Shown here one piece after another: positions 47,009 through 56,521 of a stretch of DNA of 64,000 nucleotides; the first letter of the stretch is position 1; each line of letters starts with the position of its first letter. Source of the DNA: Winogradskyella marina (GTDB taxonomy: Bacteria; Bacteroidota; Bacteroidia; Flavobacteriales; Flavobacteriaceae); the NCBI RefSeq assembly GCF_015645385.1, contig NZ_JADOET010000005.1, positions 62,001-126,000 on the forward strand, in the 5' to 3' direction. Below the pieces are notes generated by a model. That model was given only the letters and a program-made list of their open reading frames with translations. It did no database searches and was not told the origin of the DNA. Position numbers and translations under genes: made by a program.

Positions 47009-48283
47009 ATGGAAGCAAACACGCCAAATAAATCATTTCTTAAAAAAATCATTGCCATCATTTTGGGGTTTGGTCCTGGTATTTTTGCAATCGGTTACAC
47101 TATCGGTACAGGGAGTGTAACAGCCATGATTGTTGCTGGTAGTAAGTTTAATATGCAATTACTATGGGTGCTTTTAATCAGTTGTGTTTTTTCTGGAGTC
47201 TTAATGTTTGCTTATGGTAATTATGCCTTAATTACGGGCGAAACCGCGCTTTATGGTTATAAAAAACACTTCAAATTTGGAAAAGTTTTAGCTATAGCAA
47301 TTATCATTGGCATCACGTTTGGACAATGGAATTCGCTAATGGGAATCTTAGGGATTTCATCTAATATTATTTTTGAAATATTAGCATTGAATTTTGATGG
47401 GTTAAGTGCATTTAAATACGAAACTGTATTACTAATTGCGATTGTAATTATAGTTACCTTTTATTTATTAATGTTAGTTGGGAAGTATACTTTTTTCGAA
47501 AAAATACTGGTCATTTTTGTCACCCTAATGGGCTTGTCTTTTTTGTTGTCGTTATGTTTTGTACAACCACTTTCTATTGATGTCGTTAAAGGTTTAATTC
47601 CAACAATACCAGACGTTCCTGGAGGTAAAATGTTAGTGGCTGCCTTTGTTGGTACAACTATGGCTTCAGCAACGTTTTTATCACGACCATTATTTGTGAA
47701 AGGAAAAGGTTGGACCATTAAAAATTTAGACCAACAGAAAAAAGATTCTATTACCGCCGCGATTTTAATATTTATTATTAGTGGGGTTATTATGGCAGTT
47801 GCAGCAGGAGCCTTATTTTATCAAGGTAAAGAGGTGACTCAGGTTTTAGACATGGCAAATACATTAGAACCCGTTGCAGGTAAGTGGGCCGTTTCTATAT
47901 TCTTTTTTGGAGCATTAAGTGCAGGTTTATCTTCTATATTTCCTTGTTTGTTAATTGCACCATTGTTAATAGCAGATTATCAATCTGGAGAATTAGATAC
48001 CAATTCGAGACAGTTTAGAATTATAACGGCAATTGCATGTTTGGTCGCTTTAATCGGTCCTGCATTTGGAGCAAATCCTATAGAAGTTCAAATTTTATCA
48101 CAAGTATTTAATGTTTTTGTACTGCCCATAGTAATACTCGGAATTATTTTGATGTTAAGCAATAAAAAAGTAATGAAAGGGTATAAAACGAACTTAGGTG
48201 TTTATATCGGAATGTATGCAGCTTTATTCTTCTCATTAGTGATTTCATACAATGGCATATTAGCGCTTTTAGATTATTTCTAA
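47009..48283 (+). CDS. Nramp-fold (PF01566-like) membrane transporter without the metal-binding motifs
   Basis: A 424-residue protein with about 11 membrane helices (LeuT/APC-type plan). It starts like Nramp (LGFGPGIFAIGYTIGTGS), but the DPGN metal motif of helix 1 is absent (GYTIGTGSVT), and the helix 6 MPH motif reads MAS (GTTMASATFLSRP). Metal transport is therefore doubtful. It lies between the GntK-Gnd fusion and the second PL7 lyase, 33 and 22 bp from its neighbours, which suggests a transported sugar acid or another small organic molecule. Name of substrate cannot be given. Confidence 0.8.
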   Translation: MEANTPNKSFLKKIIAIILGFGPGIFAIGYTIGTGSVTAMIVAGSKFNMQLLWVLLISCVFSGVLMFAYGNYALITGETALYGYKKHFKFGKVLAIAIIIGITFGQWNSLMGILGISSNIIFEILALNFDGLSAFKYETVLLIAIVIIVTFYLLMLVGKYTFFEKILVIFVTLMGLSFLLSLCFVQPLSIDVVKGLIPTIPDVPGGKMLVAAFVGTTMASATFLSRPLFVKGKGWTIKNLDQQKKDSITAAILIFIISGVIMAVAAGALFYQGKEVTQVLDMANTLEPVAGKWAVSIFFFGALSAGLSSIFPCLLIAPLLIADYQSGELDTNSRQFRIITAIACLVALIGPAFGANPIEVQILSQVFNVFVLPIVILGIILMLSNKKVMKGYKTNLGVYIGMYAALFFSLVISYNGILALLDYF

Positions 48284-48305
48284 CAAATAATTAAAATCAA
48301 AAAAA

Positions 48306-49433
48306 ATGAATCTAAATAAAATAATAATGAATAAAAAAATCAACTCAGTTATAGCAAAGTTTTTAGTTGTTTGTTTATTTCTAGCTGTGCAAAGCTGTAA
48401 AAACGAAACAAAAGACGCAAAGAAATCAACAGAATTAAGTACAGAAAATGTAGCAAAAAAGGTATATGCTAGTGACGTAATTCCATTTTTTGATGATTGG
48501 AAATTAATTTTAGGTGATGGCTCTAATGTAGGTGTTGCCAATAATTTTGAAAACAAGGATTTCTTTTATACTGTAAAAGAAGGTAACGAGAATTGGGTCG
48601 TATTTAAGTCACCAAATGGCGGAGATACGCATGGAACATCGAATAATACGAGAACAGAATTGGCTCAAATGAAAAAATGGTATCCTAAGACAGCTGATGA
48701 TAAATTAACTGCAACCTTAAAAGTAATGAATGTTTCAGCGACTGGGGATGCTCGAGTAGCTGCTTCACATGCCGTTGTGGTTGGTCAAATTCATAGTGCA
48801 GACAAACATGAAAATGAACCTCTAAAGATTTTTTATAAAAAATTCCCTGGTCATACTAAAGGATCCGTTTTTTGGCATTATGAAATCAATACAGCAGGCG
48901 ATGATAATTCGGGGAGATGGGATTATTCTACGGCAGTTTGGGGTAATGATTTCTCTGTTGTAGGGGCTGAAGAAAATACGTATCCTGAAGAACCGAAAGA
49001 GGGTATCGCTTTAGGTGAGGAGTTTAGTTATGAAGTTGCGGTAAAAGATGGAATTATGACCTTGAGTTTTAAGAGTGAAGGTCATGAAACCAAAACATTT
49101 ACAAAAAATTTAATAGAATCAGAATACACAACAACTGCAGATATACCTGAACAAACTCAAAAATTATTTGTACCTCTTGGACAAGATGGAGTAGAGCGCG
49201 AGGGGGCATATACTGGTGAGGGCTGTTTCTTTAAGCTAGGTGCTTATAATCAAACCAATGGAAAATCACCAGATGTCAATAAAAATTGGTGTTCTGGTGC
49301 TGAAACTCATAATGGTGATATTGAAAAACAATATGCAGATGGAAACTATGCTGAGGTTTGGTTTAAAACAGGAAGTATATCCGTAAGTGAAGCTGCGGTG
49401 TCTAATGAGGGGTATTTTTCTAAAAACGATTAA
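48306..49433 (+). CDS. PL7 family alginate lyase, lipoprotein (second copy)
   Basis: A 375-residue paralogue of the lyase at 43987. The lipobox is AVQSCKN; an ATG at 48327 would give a shorter signal peptide and is equally possible. Signatures: RTELAQM (near 118), VVGQIHS (near 160) and FFKLGAYNQT (near 309), where the first Tyr of YFKxGxYNQ is Phe but the catalytic Tyr is kept. Long stretches are identical to the first copy (NEPLKIFYKKFPGHTKGSVF, NTAGDDNSGRWD), which points to gene duplication within the locus. Confidence 0.94.
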   Translation: MNLNKIIMNKKINSVIAKFLVVCLFLAVQSCKNETKDAKKSTELSTENVAKKVYASDVIPFFDDWKLILGDGSNVGVANNFENKDFFYTVKEGNENWVVFKSPNGGDTHGTSNNTRTELAQMKKWYPKTADDKLTATLKVMNVSATGDARVAASHAVVVGQIHSADKHENEPLKIFYKKFPGHTKGSVFWHYEINTAGDDNSGRWDYSTAVWGNDFSVVGAEENTYPEEPKEGIALGEEFSYEVAVKDGIMTLSFKSEGHETKTFTKNLIESEYTTTADIPEQTQKLFVPLGQDGVEREGAYTGEGCFFKLGAYNQTNGKSPDVNKNWCSGAETHNGDIEKQYADGNYAEVWFKTGSISVSEAAVSNEGYFSKND

Positions 49434-49450
49434 ATTAATTAAAGATTATT

Positions 49451-50218
49451 ATGATAAATAATAAATTAAAAGGTAAAAATATTTTAATAACTGCTGGTGC
49501 TCAGGGTATTGGTGAAGCTATTACGAGACGTTTTATTGATAGTGGTGCCAATGTTGTGATACACTATTTTTCTAGTGCGGATACCGCGAATGAATTGGTA
49601 CAGTATGCGACCGAAAAAGGATTAAAAGCTGCTGCTGTTAAAGGGGATTTAACCATAGAACCCGACGCAAATGCTTTGGTTTCCGAAACTATAGCAAAGT
49701 TGGGAGGTTTAGACATATTAATTAATAATGCAGGCTCTTTAGTGGCGCGTAAAATGCTAAATGAAATGGAGACAGATTTTTGGCATAAGGTAATGGACAT
49801 CAATTTAACTTCTATGATGTTAGTAACTCGTGCAGCAGCTCCGTATTTAGCTATAAATAGTAATAGTAGTATTGTGAATTTGGCTTCTTTAGCTGGTCGT
49901 AAAGGTGGACATCCAGGATCTCTAGTGTATTCTACGAGTAAAGGGGCAATCCTAACATTTACAAGAGCGCTCTCTACTGAATTAGGAGGTCAGGGTACTC
50001 GAGTAAACGCGGTGGCACCAGGACTAATTCTGGGTACGTCGTTTCATAATACGCACACAACAAAGGAATCGGCTGCCGCTACAACAGCAGGCATACCAAT
50101 TCAGCGTGCCGGAAATGCAGACGATGTAGCTAGAGTGGTTCTCTATTTAGCGTCTGAATACGACGGGTTTATAACTGGTGCAACATTAGATATAAACGGT
50201 GGTGTTTACAATATGTAA
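49451..50218 (+). CDS. short-chain dehydrogenase/reductase (alginate unit 1)
   Basis: A 255-residue classical SDR: cofactor loop TAGAQGIGEAI (near 14-24), NNAG at about 94-97, catalytic YSTSK (near 165-169). A candidate reductase for DEH (4-deoxy-L-erythro-5-hexoseulose uronate), giving KDG; a second SDR at 60336 is an alternative candidate. The phosphate-binding loop after the second strand reads HYFSSAD, which would suit NADP. Last gene of unit 1. Confidence 0.9.
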   Translation: MINNKLKGKNILITAGAQGIGEAITRRFIDSGANVVIHYFSSADTANELVQYATEKGLKAAAVKGDLTIEPDANALVSETIAKLGGLDILINNAGSLVARKMLNEMETDFWHKVMDINLTSMMLVTRAAAPYLAINSNSSIVNLASLAGRKGGHPGSLVYSTSKGAILTFTRALSTELGGQGTRVNAVAPGLILGTSFHNTHTTKESAAATTAGIPIQRAGNADDVARVVLYLASEYDGFITGATLDINGGVYNM

Positions 50219-50289
50219 GTGCTTACTGCTAGGAGTATTTATTTCCAAGGTTAATTTTGGATAGTTTTATGTTAAATGTCTATACTTTT

Positions 50290-50340
50290 TTTGGATAAAT
50301 ACAAAAATCATGTATATTGGTAAACCAATCTGGTTAACCA
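50290..50340 (+). promoter_or_regulatory. promoter and double operator of alginate unit 2
   Basis: TTTG (50290-50293), 19 nt, TATATTGG (50313-50320) is a near-consensus promoter. TGGTAAACCA (50318-50327) and TGGTTAACCA (50331-50340) start 13 bp apart with spacer ATC; this is the operator of unit 1 in the opposite orientation. Confidence 0.75.
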
Positions 50341-50357
50341 ATTATTGATTAAAACAA

Positions 50358-52649
50358 ATGGGAAAACGACTTCAAAGTAAAATTTTAATATTTGCTTTAA
50401 TTACAAATGTGTTCACTGTGTTTTCGTATCAAATTGAAAACACAGCGAACATAGTAAATAATGATAATATAGTTTCAAACGTCATTCATCCCAAGCTTAT
50501 TTTAACCGCTCAAGGGGTTGAAGATATAAGAGAGCAGTTAGGGAGTATTCCAATTTTTGACAAAACTTTAGCGAAAGTCAAAGCTGAAGTTGATGCTGAA
50601 ATAACGGCAGGAATAGAAGTGCCAATTCCAAAAGATTATTCAGGCGGTTATACCCATGTAAGACACAAACAAAATTGGGTGATTTTGCAAAAAGCAGGTG
50701 TTTTATATCAACTTCTAGATGATGAAAAATATGCTAAGTATGTAAAAGATATGTTGATGCAATATGAAGCGATTTATAAAACACTTCCTGTGCATCCAAA
50801 AACAAGATCTTATGCAAGAGGTAAGCTGTTCTGGCAATGTTTAAATGATTCTAACTGGTTAGTATATGTAAGCCAGGCCTATGACTGTATCTATAATTAC
50901 TTAACGAAGGCAGAGCGTACAAGATTAGAAACCAATCTGTTTCGACCATTTGCAGATTTTATTTCAATCGAAAATCCACAATTTTATAACAGAGTGCATA
51001 ACCATAGTACATGGGGAAATGCTGCTGTAGGTATGATTGGTTTGGTAATGGATGACGATGAGTTGATTCAGCGTGCTTTATATGGTATTCCCGGAGCGGA
51101 TTTAGACAGAAATGCTAAAGATGATGACGGTGGTTATATTAATAAGGATGGTAAAGCTGGATTTTTGGCAAATATAGAAGAGCCTTTTTCTCCAGATGGG
51201 TATTATAATGAAGGGCCGTATTATCAACGGTATGCTATGTATCCGTTTTTGATTTTTGCGGAGGCACTTCACCATGTAAAACCAGAGTTAGGTATTTTTA
51301 ATTACAAAGGAGGTGTCCTGTTAAAATCCATAAATGCTTTATTAAACCTATCCGATGCGGATGGCGATTTCTTTCCGCTTAACGATGGTCAAAAAGGGAT
51401 GTCTTATTATACTAGTGCGTTAGTTACTGCTGTAGACATTTCGTATCATTTTGGAGGGCAAAATCCCGAATTATTATCTATTGCAAAAGAACAAGATCGT
51501 GTTTTGTTAGATGATTCAGGTTTGGCTGTGGCTTTGGGCATTAAAAATGGATTTCAAGAGCCATTTAATAAAAAGTCGATCAATTTGTCTGACGGTCCAG
51601 ATGGCACACAAGGTGGGGTTAGTATTTTAAGGACTGAAGATTTAGAACTTGCTTTTAAATATGCCGCACAAGGATCTAGCCACGGACACTACGATAAACT
51701 GTCTTTTTCCTTATATGAAAAAGGGGAGGAAGTCATTCAAGATTATGGTCTAGCGCGTTTCGTAAATATTGAGCAAAAAGGAGGAGGTAATTATTTAAAA
51801 GAAAATAAGACTTGGGCAAAACAAACTATAGCTCATAATACCGTAACCCAAAATGAAACATCGCATTTTACAGGTAAATATGACATAGGAAGTTTGCACC
51901 ATTCTGATTTGCATTATTTTTCTTCTGAAAATAAAAATGTCCAAGTTGTCAGCGCTATTGAAGAAAATGCCTATCCAGGTACGACTATGCTTCGCACTAT
52001 GGCAATTATTAAAGATGCAGATTTTGAAAAACCATACATGCTCGATATTATGAAGATAACTTCAAATAAAGCCAATCAATATGACTTGCCATTTTACTTT
52101 TTAGGACAAGTATTACAAACAAATTTCGAATATAAAACACCTCAAACTTTGAAACCATTAGGTACTGAGAACGGTTATCAGCATTTATTTGTGGAAGGTA
52201 TTGCTAGTGGAAATAACGATAATTCTAAACTGTCTTGGTTGAATGATAATAAATTCTATACTTTAACCTCTGTAACACGTGCTAATGACGAATTGTTATT
52301 TACAAGAATTGGGGCAAATGACCCCGACTTCAACTTAAGACGCGAACCTGCAATACTGATGAGAAGAAAAAACAGTAAGCAAACAACGTTTGTATCAACT
52401 ATTGAGGCTCATGGTAGTTACAGTCCAGTTACAGAATCCGCGGTAAATTCAAATAGTAGTATTAAAGCTGTAAAAATACTATTAGATACAGACGATTACA
52501 CGGTCATTGCAATTACAAGTGTAAAGGACAATACAAAACTATTTATTACAGCGAATAGAGATGCAATGCAAAGTACAGTACATAAATTAGTAGTAGATCA
52601 AAAAGAGTTTACTTGGGAAGGCTCTTTTGTATTAATTGAAAATAAATAA
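50358..52649 (+). CDS. PL17 family oligoalginate lyase (heparinase II/III-like)
   Basis: A 763-residue exo-lyase that splits alginate oligomers to unsaturated monomers, probably in the periplasm. N-terminal hydrophobic signal about 6-24. An alpha/alpha-toroid (about 45-380) carries YNRVHNHSTWGNA and YNEGPYYQRYAM with the catalytic His/Asn and Tyr; the heparinase II/III-like beta domain begins near 415 with SSHGHYDKLSFSLYEKG (catalytic His). The last part is a beta-sheet segment to 763. It is in a two-gene unit with a KdgF-like cupin, 10 bp downstream. Confidence 0.95.
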   Translation: MGKRLQSKILIFALITNVFTVFSYQIENTANIVNNDNIVSNVIHPKLILTAQGVEDIREQLGSIPIFDKTLAKVKAEVDAEITAGIEVPIPKDYSGGYTHVRHKQNWVILQKAGVLYQLLDDEKYAKYVKDMLMQYEAIYKTLPVHPKTRSYARGKLFWQCLNDSNWLVYVSQAYDCIYNYLTKAERTRLETNLFRPFADFISIENPQFYNRVHNHSTWGNAAVGMIGLVMDDDELIQRALYGIPGADLDRNAKDDDGGYINKDGKAGFLANIEEPFSPDGYYNEGPYYQRYAMYPFLIFAEALHHVKPELGIFNYKGGVLLKSINALLNLSDADGDFFPLNDGQKGMSYYTSALVTAVDISYHFGGQNPELLSIAKEQDRVLLDDSGLAVALGIKNGFQEPFNKKSINLSDGPDGTQGGVSILRTEDLELAFKYAAQGSSHGHYDKLSFSLYEKGEEVIQDYGLARFVNIEQKGGGNYLKENKTWAKQTIAHNTVTQNETSHFTGKYDIGSLHHSDLHYFSSENKNVQVVSAIEENAYPGTTMLRTMAIIKDADFEKPYMLDIMKITSNKANQYDLPFYFLGQVLQTNFEYKTPQTLKPLGTENGYQHLFVEGIASGNNDNSKLSWLNDNKFYTLTSVTRANDELLFTRIGANDPDFNLRREPAILMRRKNSKQTTFVSTIEAHGSYSPVTESAVNSNSSIKAVKILLDTDDYTVIAITSVKDNTKLFITANRDAMQSTVHKLVVDQKEFTWEGSFVLIENK

Positions 52650-52659
52650 AATAAAAATT

Positions 52660-53031
52660 ATGAAACGATTTAGTGAAAAGTATGTCATCACAAAAGATAT
52701 GGAATGGGAAGAGCTCGGAGGAGGAGTATCTAGGAAGTTCTTAGGTTACGATAACCAGATTATGATGGTACAAGTTAAATTCGAAAAAGGAGCATTAGGA
52801 TCTCCTCATCAACATTTTCATACGCAAGCGACCTATTGTGTGTCGGGTAAATTTGAATTTGAAATTGATGGTGAAAAGAAAATTGTGGAGGCGGGTGATG
52901 GCGTATATATTGAGCCTAACTTATTACATAGTGCTGTTTGTCTAGAAGCAGGGATGTTAATTGATACATTTAGTCCGGTAAGGGAGGATTTCTTAAGTGG
53001 TGGTGCAGTATCTTATTTTGGAGACAAATAG
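52660..53031 (+). CDS. kdgF: KdgF-like cupin (unsaturated uronate linearisation)
   Basis: A 123-residue single-domain cupin, starting at the ATG at 52660 (an upstream in-frame TTG overlaps the PL17 gene). Metal ligands are in SPHQHFHTQATYCVSG (His50, His52, His54, Gln56) and His90 in NLLHSAV. KdgF proteins speed the opening of 4,5-unsaturated monouronates to DEH/DKI, the step between PL17 and the DEH reductase. The position after PL17 fits exactly. Confidence 0.93.
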   Translation: MKRFSEKYVITKDMEWEELGGGVSRKFLGYDNQIMMVQVKFEKGALGSPHQHFHTQATYCVSGKFEFEIDGEKKIVEAGDGVYIEPNLLHSAVCLEAGMLIDTFSPVREDFLSGGAVSYFGDK

Positions 53032-53073
53032 TCTCAGAAATAACAACTACAATGATTAATTGTTAGAAACTGA

Positions 53074-53130
53074 TGTTTTGAGGTAAAATAGCCACACCTG
53101 GGAATATTGTTTGCTATTTTACCTCAAACA
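53074..53130 (+). terminator. long hairpin after kdgF
   Basis: Arms of 18-19 bp (53074-53092 and 53113-53130; core gaggtaaaatagc/gctattttacctc, one bulged T) with a 20-nt loop. There is no strong T-run, so it may act as a processing or stabilising structure as well as a terminator between unit 2 and susC. Confidence 0.6.
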
Positions 53131-53186
53131 TTTGCTATTTTAACATATAAAAATTACGAAAACGTTATAATTAACAAATATTTGTA

Positions 53187-53228
53187 TATATTTGGTAAAC
53201 CAATTTGGTTAACCAGTTTGGTTAACCA
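53187..53228. promoter_or_regulatory. triple TGGTWWACCA operator and -7 box before susC
   Basis: TGGTAAACCA (53193-53202), TGGTTAACCA (53206-53215) and TGGTTAACCA (53219-53228) start exactly 13 bp apart, twice. The -7 box TATATTTG (53187-53194) overlaps the first. This is the strongest copy of the operator in the locus. The rest of the 297-bp gap holds only the hairpin after kdgF. Confidence 0.78.
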
Positions 53229-53328
53229 AGAAAATAGCACGATAAAAGCTCTAAATTTAATTGTGTTAAACCAAGCCTATTCAACGGGGCTAATCAATAA
53301 CTAATAAAATTAATCTAAACAATGAATT

Positions 53329-56300
53329 ATGAATTTAAAAGTTAAACTTACTACAGTCGTTGCGCTTCTCTTTAGTGTAATGATTTTTGCTCAAGATGGC
53401 TTCACTGTGTCAGGTGTAGTGACTTCGGCTGCTGATAATATGCCTATTCCTGGCGCTAATATTATCATTGCAGAAACAACCACAGGAGCAACAACAGATT
53501 TTGACGGTAATTATCAATTACAAGTCAAGAAGGGAGATGTTTTAAAATTCTCTTACGTAGGATATGTTACTCAAAGTATAATTATCGATTCTCAAACAAC
53601 AATTAATGTGCAATTAGTTGAAGATACTAGTGCATTAGAAGAGGTTGTTGTTGTTGGGTATGGTACACGTAAAAAATCACACCTTACGGGATCGGTTTCG
53701 AGTGTCGGAGGTGAGGATGTTGCAGCTGTTCAGGTTGCTCGTGTAGACGAAGCGTTAGCAGGTAAGTTATCTGGTGTTTTAATTCAGAACCAAGATGGAT
53801 CACCGGGTGCTGCCCCAAAAATTCAAATAAGAGCAGCTTCATCTATTTCAAGTGCGTCAAATCCATTAATAGTTGTTGATGGCTATCCGATTTCAGGTGG
53901 TTTAGAAACTGTAAACCCAAATGATATCGAAAGTTTAGAGGTATTGAAAGATGCGGCATCTGCTGCTATTTATGGTTCTAGAGGTGCAAATGGTGTTATC
54001 TTAGTGACCACTAAAAAAGGAAAATCAGGTAAGGCGACTTTTAGCTATAACGCGTACACCAGTGTTTCTAGCAAATACCGTGATAATATTCTTAAATCGT
54101 CTAATGAGTGGGGTGCATTTGCAAGATCAGAAATTGCTGCAGGGAATTGGCCTGGTACTGTTAATAGTACTGATCCTGCTTTTTTAGAATACAGATTAAG
54201 TGCTTTAGAGAATGCACCAGGAGCGATTAGTCCAGAAGATTGGCTTTTCAGAAGTGGTAGTGCTACAAGTCACGATTTTAGCATGAGTGGAGGTTCAGAA
54301 GATGTAAATTATTTTGCTTCAATTGGTTATCAAGATGCGACAGGTGTAATAATCACTGAAGGATTTCAAAGATTGAACGCACGTTTAAACGTAGATGCGA
54401 AATTAGGAGAAAAATTTAAAGCAGGAGTAAGCTTTAATGGGTATTCATCTGATAGAGATATTTTAGGTCATGATATGAGAGATTTATTGAGATCAACTCC
54501 AAACAGTCCTATCTATCATACTGAAGAATCTATTGCATTTGTTCAAGCCTTAGATGCTCAAGCTCAAAGCTTAGGATTAGATGCATTTGATGTTGGCTAT
54601 AGAGGTTCGGGTTATGAGGCTAGTAGTATTTATGATTTAGAACCAGGAATGGCATCGCAAGATTGGCATTATGGAAGAAGCAACAATGGTATTGGTGGTT
54701 CTGGTGATGCAGGTCCTGCCGCAAAGCTCGACAATACAGAGCGTTGGGAAAAAACATATTTTGGTAATGTAAGCTCTTATTTACAATATGAGATTATAGA
54801 TGGTTTAAATGTTAAGACTGTTTTAGGTGGTGACCTTAGAGATACTCAGTTTTATGAACACAGATTACTAGGTTTTGATTCTAGAGCAAGAACGTCTCAA
54901 ACCTATATGGATCAAACAGATCTTAAAGTCTCTTCAGTATTGAGTGAAACGACTTTAAATTACGCAAAAGAAATTGGTAAACATGATATCTCAGCAGTAG
55001 CAGGTGTTGAATTTCAAACGACAACTTTGATAGGAACTCGTTTAGATGGAGCTAATGTTCCAGATAGTAATGTTCTTAATTATAACTTGTTTGATCCTGC
55101 TGATATAACAGTAACAGAAAGAGATGAGACAAGAGCAAGAGAGAGTGTTTTTGGAAGAGTGAACTACGCTTACGATGATCGTTTCTTACTATCAGCATCT
55201 GTGCGTAGAGATGGTGATTCTCGTTTCGGATCTAATGAGCAATACGCCACATTTCCGGCGGTTTCTTTAGGATGGAATGTGCATAATGAATCCTTTTTAG
55301 AAAATAATAATACATTAAGCAGATTAAAATTAAGATTTAGCACAGGGTCTTTAGGAACGACTTCGTTTTTAGGATCATATGATGCTTTAAGTCTATTAGA
55401 TCCTTCTGCAACGATCTATGGAACAGGATTCTTGATACCGTCAAATAGTGCCAATGATAATTTAACGTGGCAAACAAACACAGAGACGAATTATGGTGTT
55501 GATTTTGGAGTGTTAAACAACCGATTTACAATAGGTATAGATTATTATACATCAGATATTGAAGATATTTTAATTAATCAAGCTCAGTCTGAAGTATTAG
55601 GTAATCCATCTGCAATACTAAATGTTGGTGATGTTAGAAGTTCAGGATGGGAATTTGAATTAGTTGCTAGATTAATCAATAATGATAATTTTTCATGGAG
55701 CATGAGTGGTAACTTATCTACAGTTGATACGGAAATTACTAATTTAGGTGGTTTAGATGAATTACCTCAAGTAATTTATGGTATAAGTGGTAGAGGTCCT
55801 GTATTTAGAAATTATGTAGGTGGTAGCATTGGTGAAATGTGGGGATTAGAAACTACAGGAGAGGTTGAAATGGAATATGTAGCAGATGGAACAAGATATC
55901 CGAATGGTCGGTCTGGAGAGTCTTATGTTGTAGATCAAAATGGCGATGGTATTATTGATGCAACAAGAAGTGTTGCTGACGGTGGTGATTTAGTTAAAAT
56001 TGGACAAAACACACCCGATTTTTACTGGGGAATGTCGCATAATATGAAATATAAAGATTTCGATATGTCACTTCAATTTCAAGGGTCACATGGTGCAGAA
56101 GTTTATAATGTAGATCCACTATACTACGGCTCTCAATGGGGAGGATTGTTAGCGGATAGTTTCGATGCTAATGACGATGGTATTGCTGATCACAATGGCG
56201 AATTTTATGTACCAAACAGAAATCAAACAGATGCTACAGTTCAGGATGCTTCTTTTATCGCTTTGAGAAATATAACTATAGGTTATACATTAAAAAATGA

Positions 56301-56511
56301 TCTTACAAGTAAGATTGGCTTAAGCTCTGTTAGAGCATATATTGCTGCAACTAACTTATTATACATATGGGCAGATGATTATACATCATATAACCCAGAG
56401 GGTATTGCAACGTCTGGTAGCGATTATTTAGGACCAACAACATATGGTGCTCAATTTGGAGCTAGTCCAATTGTAAGAAGTTTTACTTTAGGTTTAAATG
56501 TTAATTTTTAA
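53329..56511 (+). CDS. susC: SusC-type TonB-dependent receptor for alginate oligosaccharides
   Basis: A 1060-residue outer membrane transporter. Signal peptide 1-21 (MIFAQ), CarboxypepD_reg-like domain about 25-105 (PIPGANIIIAETTTGATTDFDG), the SusC-type TonB box EEVVVVGYGTRKKSHLTGSVS (near 105-125), plug domain with VDGYPISGG and the LKDAASAAIYGSRGANGVILV signature, and a barrel ending LGLNVNF. Paired with SusD 10 bp downstream. Ligand inferred from the surrounding lyases. Confidence 0.95.
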   Translation: MNLKVKLTTVVALLFSVMIFAQDGFTVSGVVTSAADNMPIPGANIIIAETTTGATTDFDGNYQLQVKKGDVLKFSYVGYVTQSIIIDSQTTINVQLVEDTSALEEVVVVGYGTRKKSHLTGSVSSVGGEDVAAVQVARVDEALAGKLSGVLIQNQDGSPGAAPKIQIRAASSISSASNPLIVVDGYPISGGLETVNPNDIESLEVLKDAASAAIYGSRGANGVILVTTKKGKSGKATFSYNAYTSVSSKYRDNILKSSNEWGAFARSEIAAGNWPGTVNSTDPAFLEYRLSALENAPGAISPEDWLFRSGSATSHDFSMSGGSEDVNYFASIGYQDATGVIITEGFQRLNARLNVDAKLGEKFKAGVSFNGYSSDRDILGHDMRDLLRSTPNSPIYHTEESIAFVQALDAQAQSLGLDAFDVGYRGSGYEASSIYDLEPGMASQDWHYGRSNNGIGGSGDAGPAAKLDNTERWEKTYFGNVSSYLQYEIIDGLNVKTVLGGDLRDTQFYEHRLLGFDSRARTSQTYMDQTDLKVSSVLSETTLNYAKEIGKHDISAVAGVEFQTTTLIGTRLDGANVPDSNVLNYNLFDPADITVTERDETRARESVFGRVNYAYDDRFLLSASVRRDGDSRFGSNEQYATFPAVSLGWNVHNESFLENNNTLSRLKLRFSTGSLGTTSFLGSYDALSLLDPSATIYGTGFLIPSNSANDNLTWQTNTETNYGVDFGVLNNRFTIGIDYYTSDIEDILINQAQSEVLGNPSAILNVGDVRSSGWEFELVARLINNDNFSWSMSGNLSTVDTEITNLGGLDELPQVIYGISGRGPVFRNYVGGSIGEMWGLETTGEVEMEYVADGTRYPNGRSGESYVVDQNGDGIIDATRSVADGGDLVKIGQNTPDFYWGMSHNMKYKDFDMSLQFQGSHGAEVYNVDPLYYGSQWGGLLADSFDANDDGIADHNGEFYVPNRNQTDATVQDASFIALRNITIGYTLKNDLTSKIGLSSVRAYIAATNLLYIWADDYTSYNPEGIATSGSDYLGPTTYGAQFGASPIVRSFTLGLNVNF

Positions 56512-56521
56512 ATAAAAAAAA

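Noticed and set aside
53107-53304. A 65-codon open frame between kdgF and susC
   Set aside because: It runs through the hairpin and the triple operator, lacks any protein-like composition and has a TTG-type start; the DNA is regulatory.
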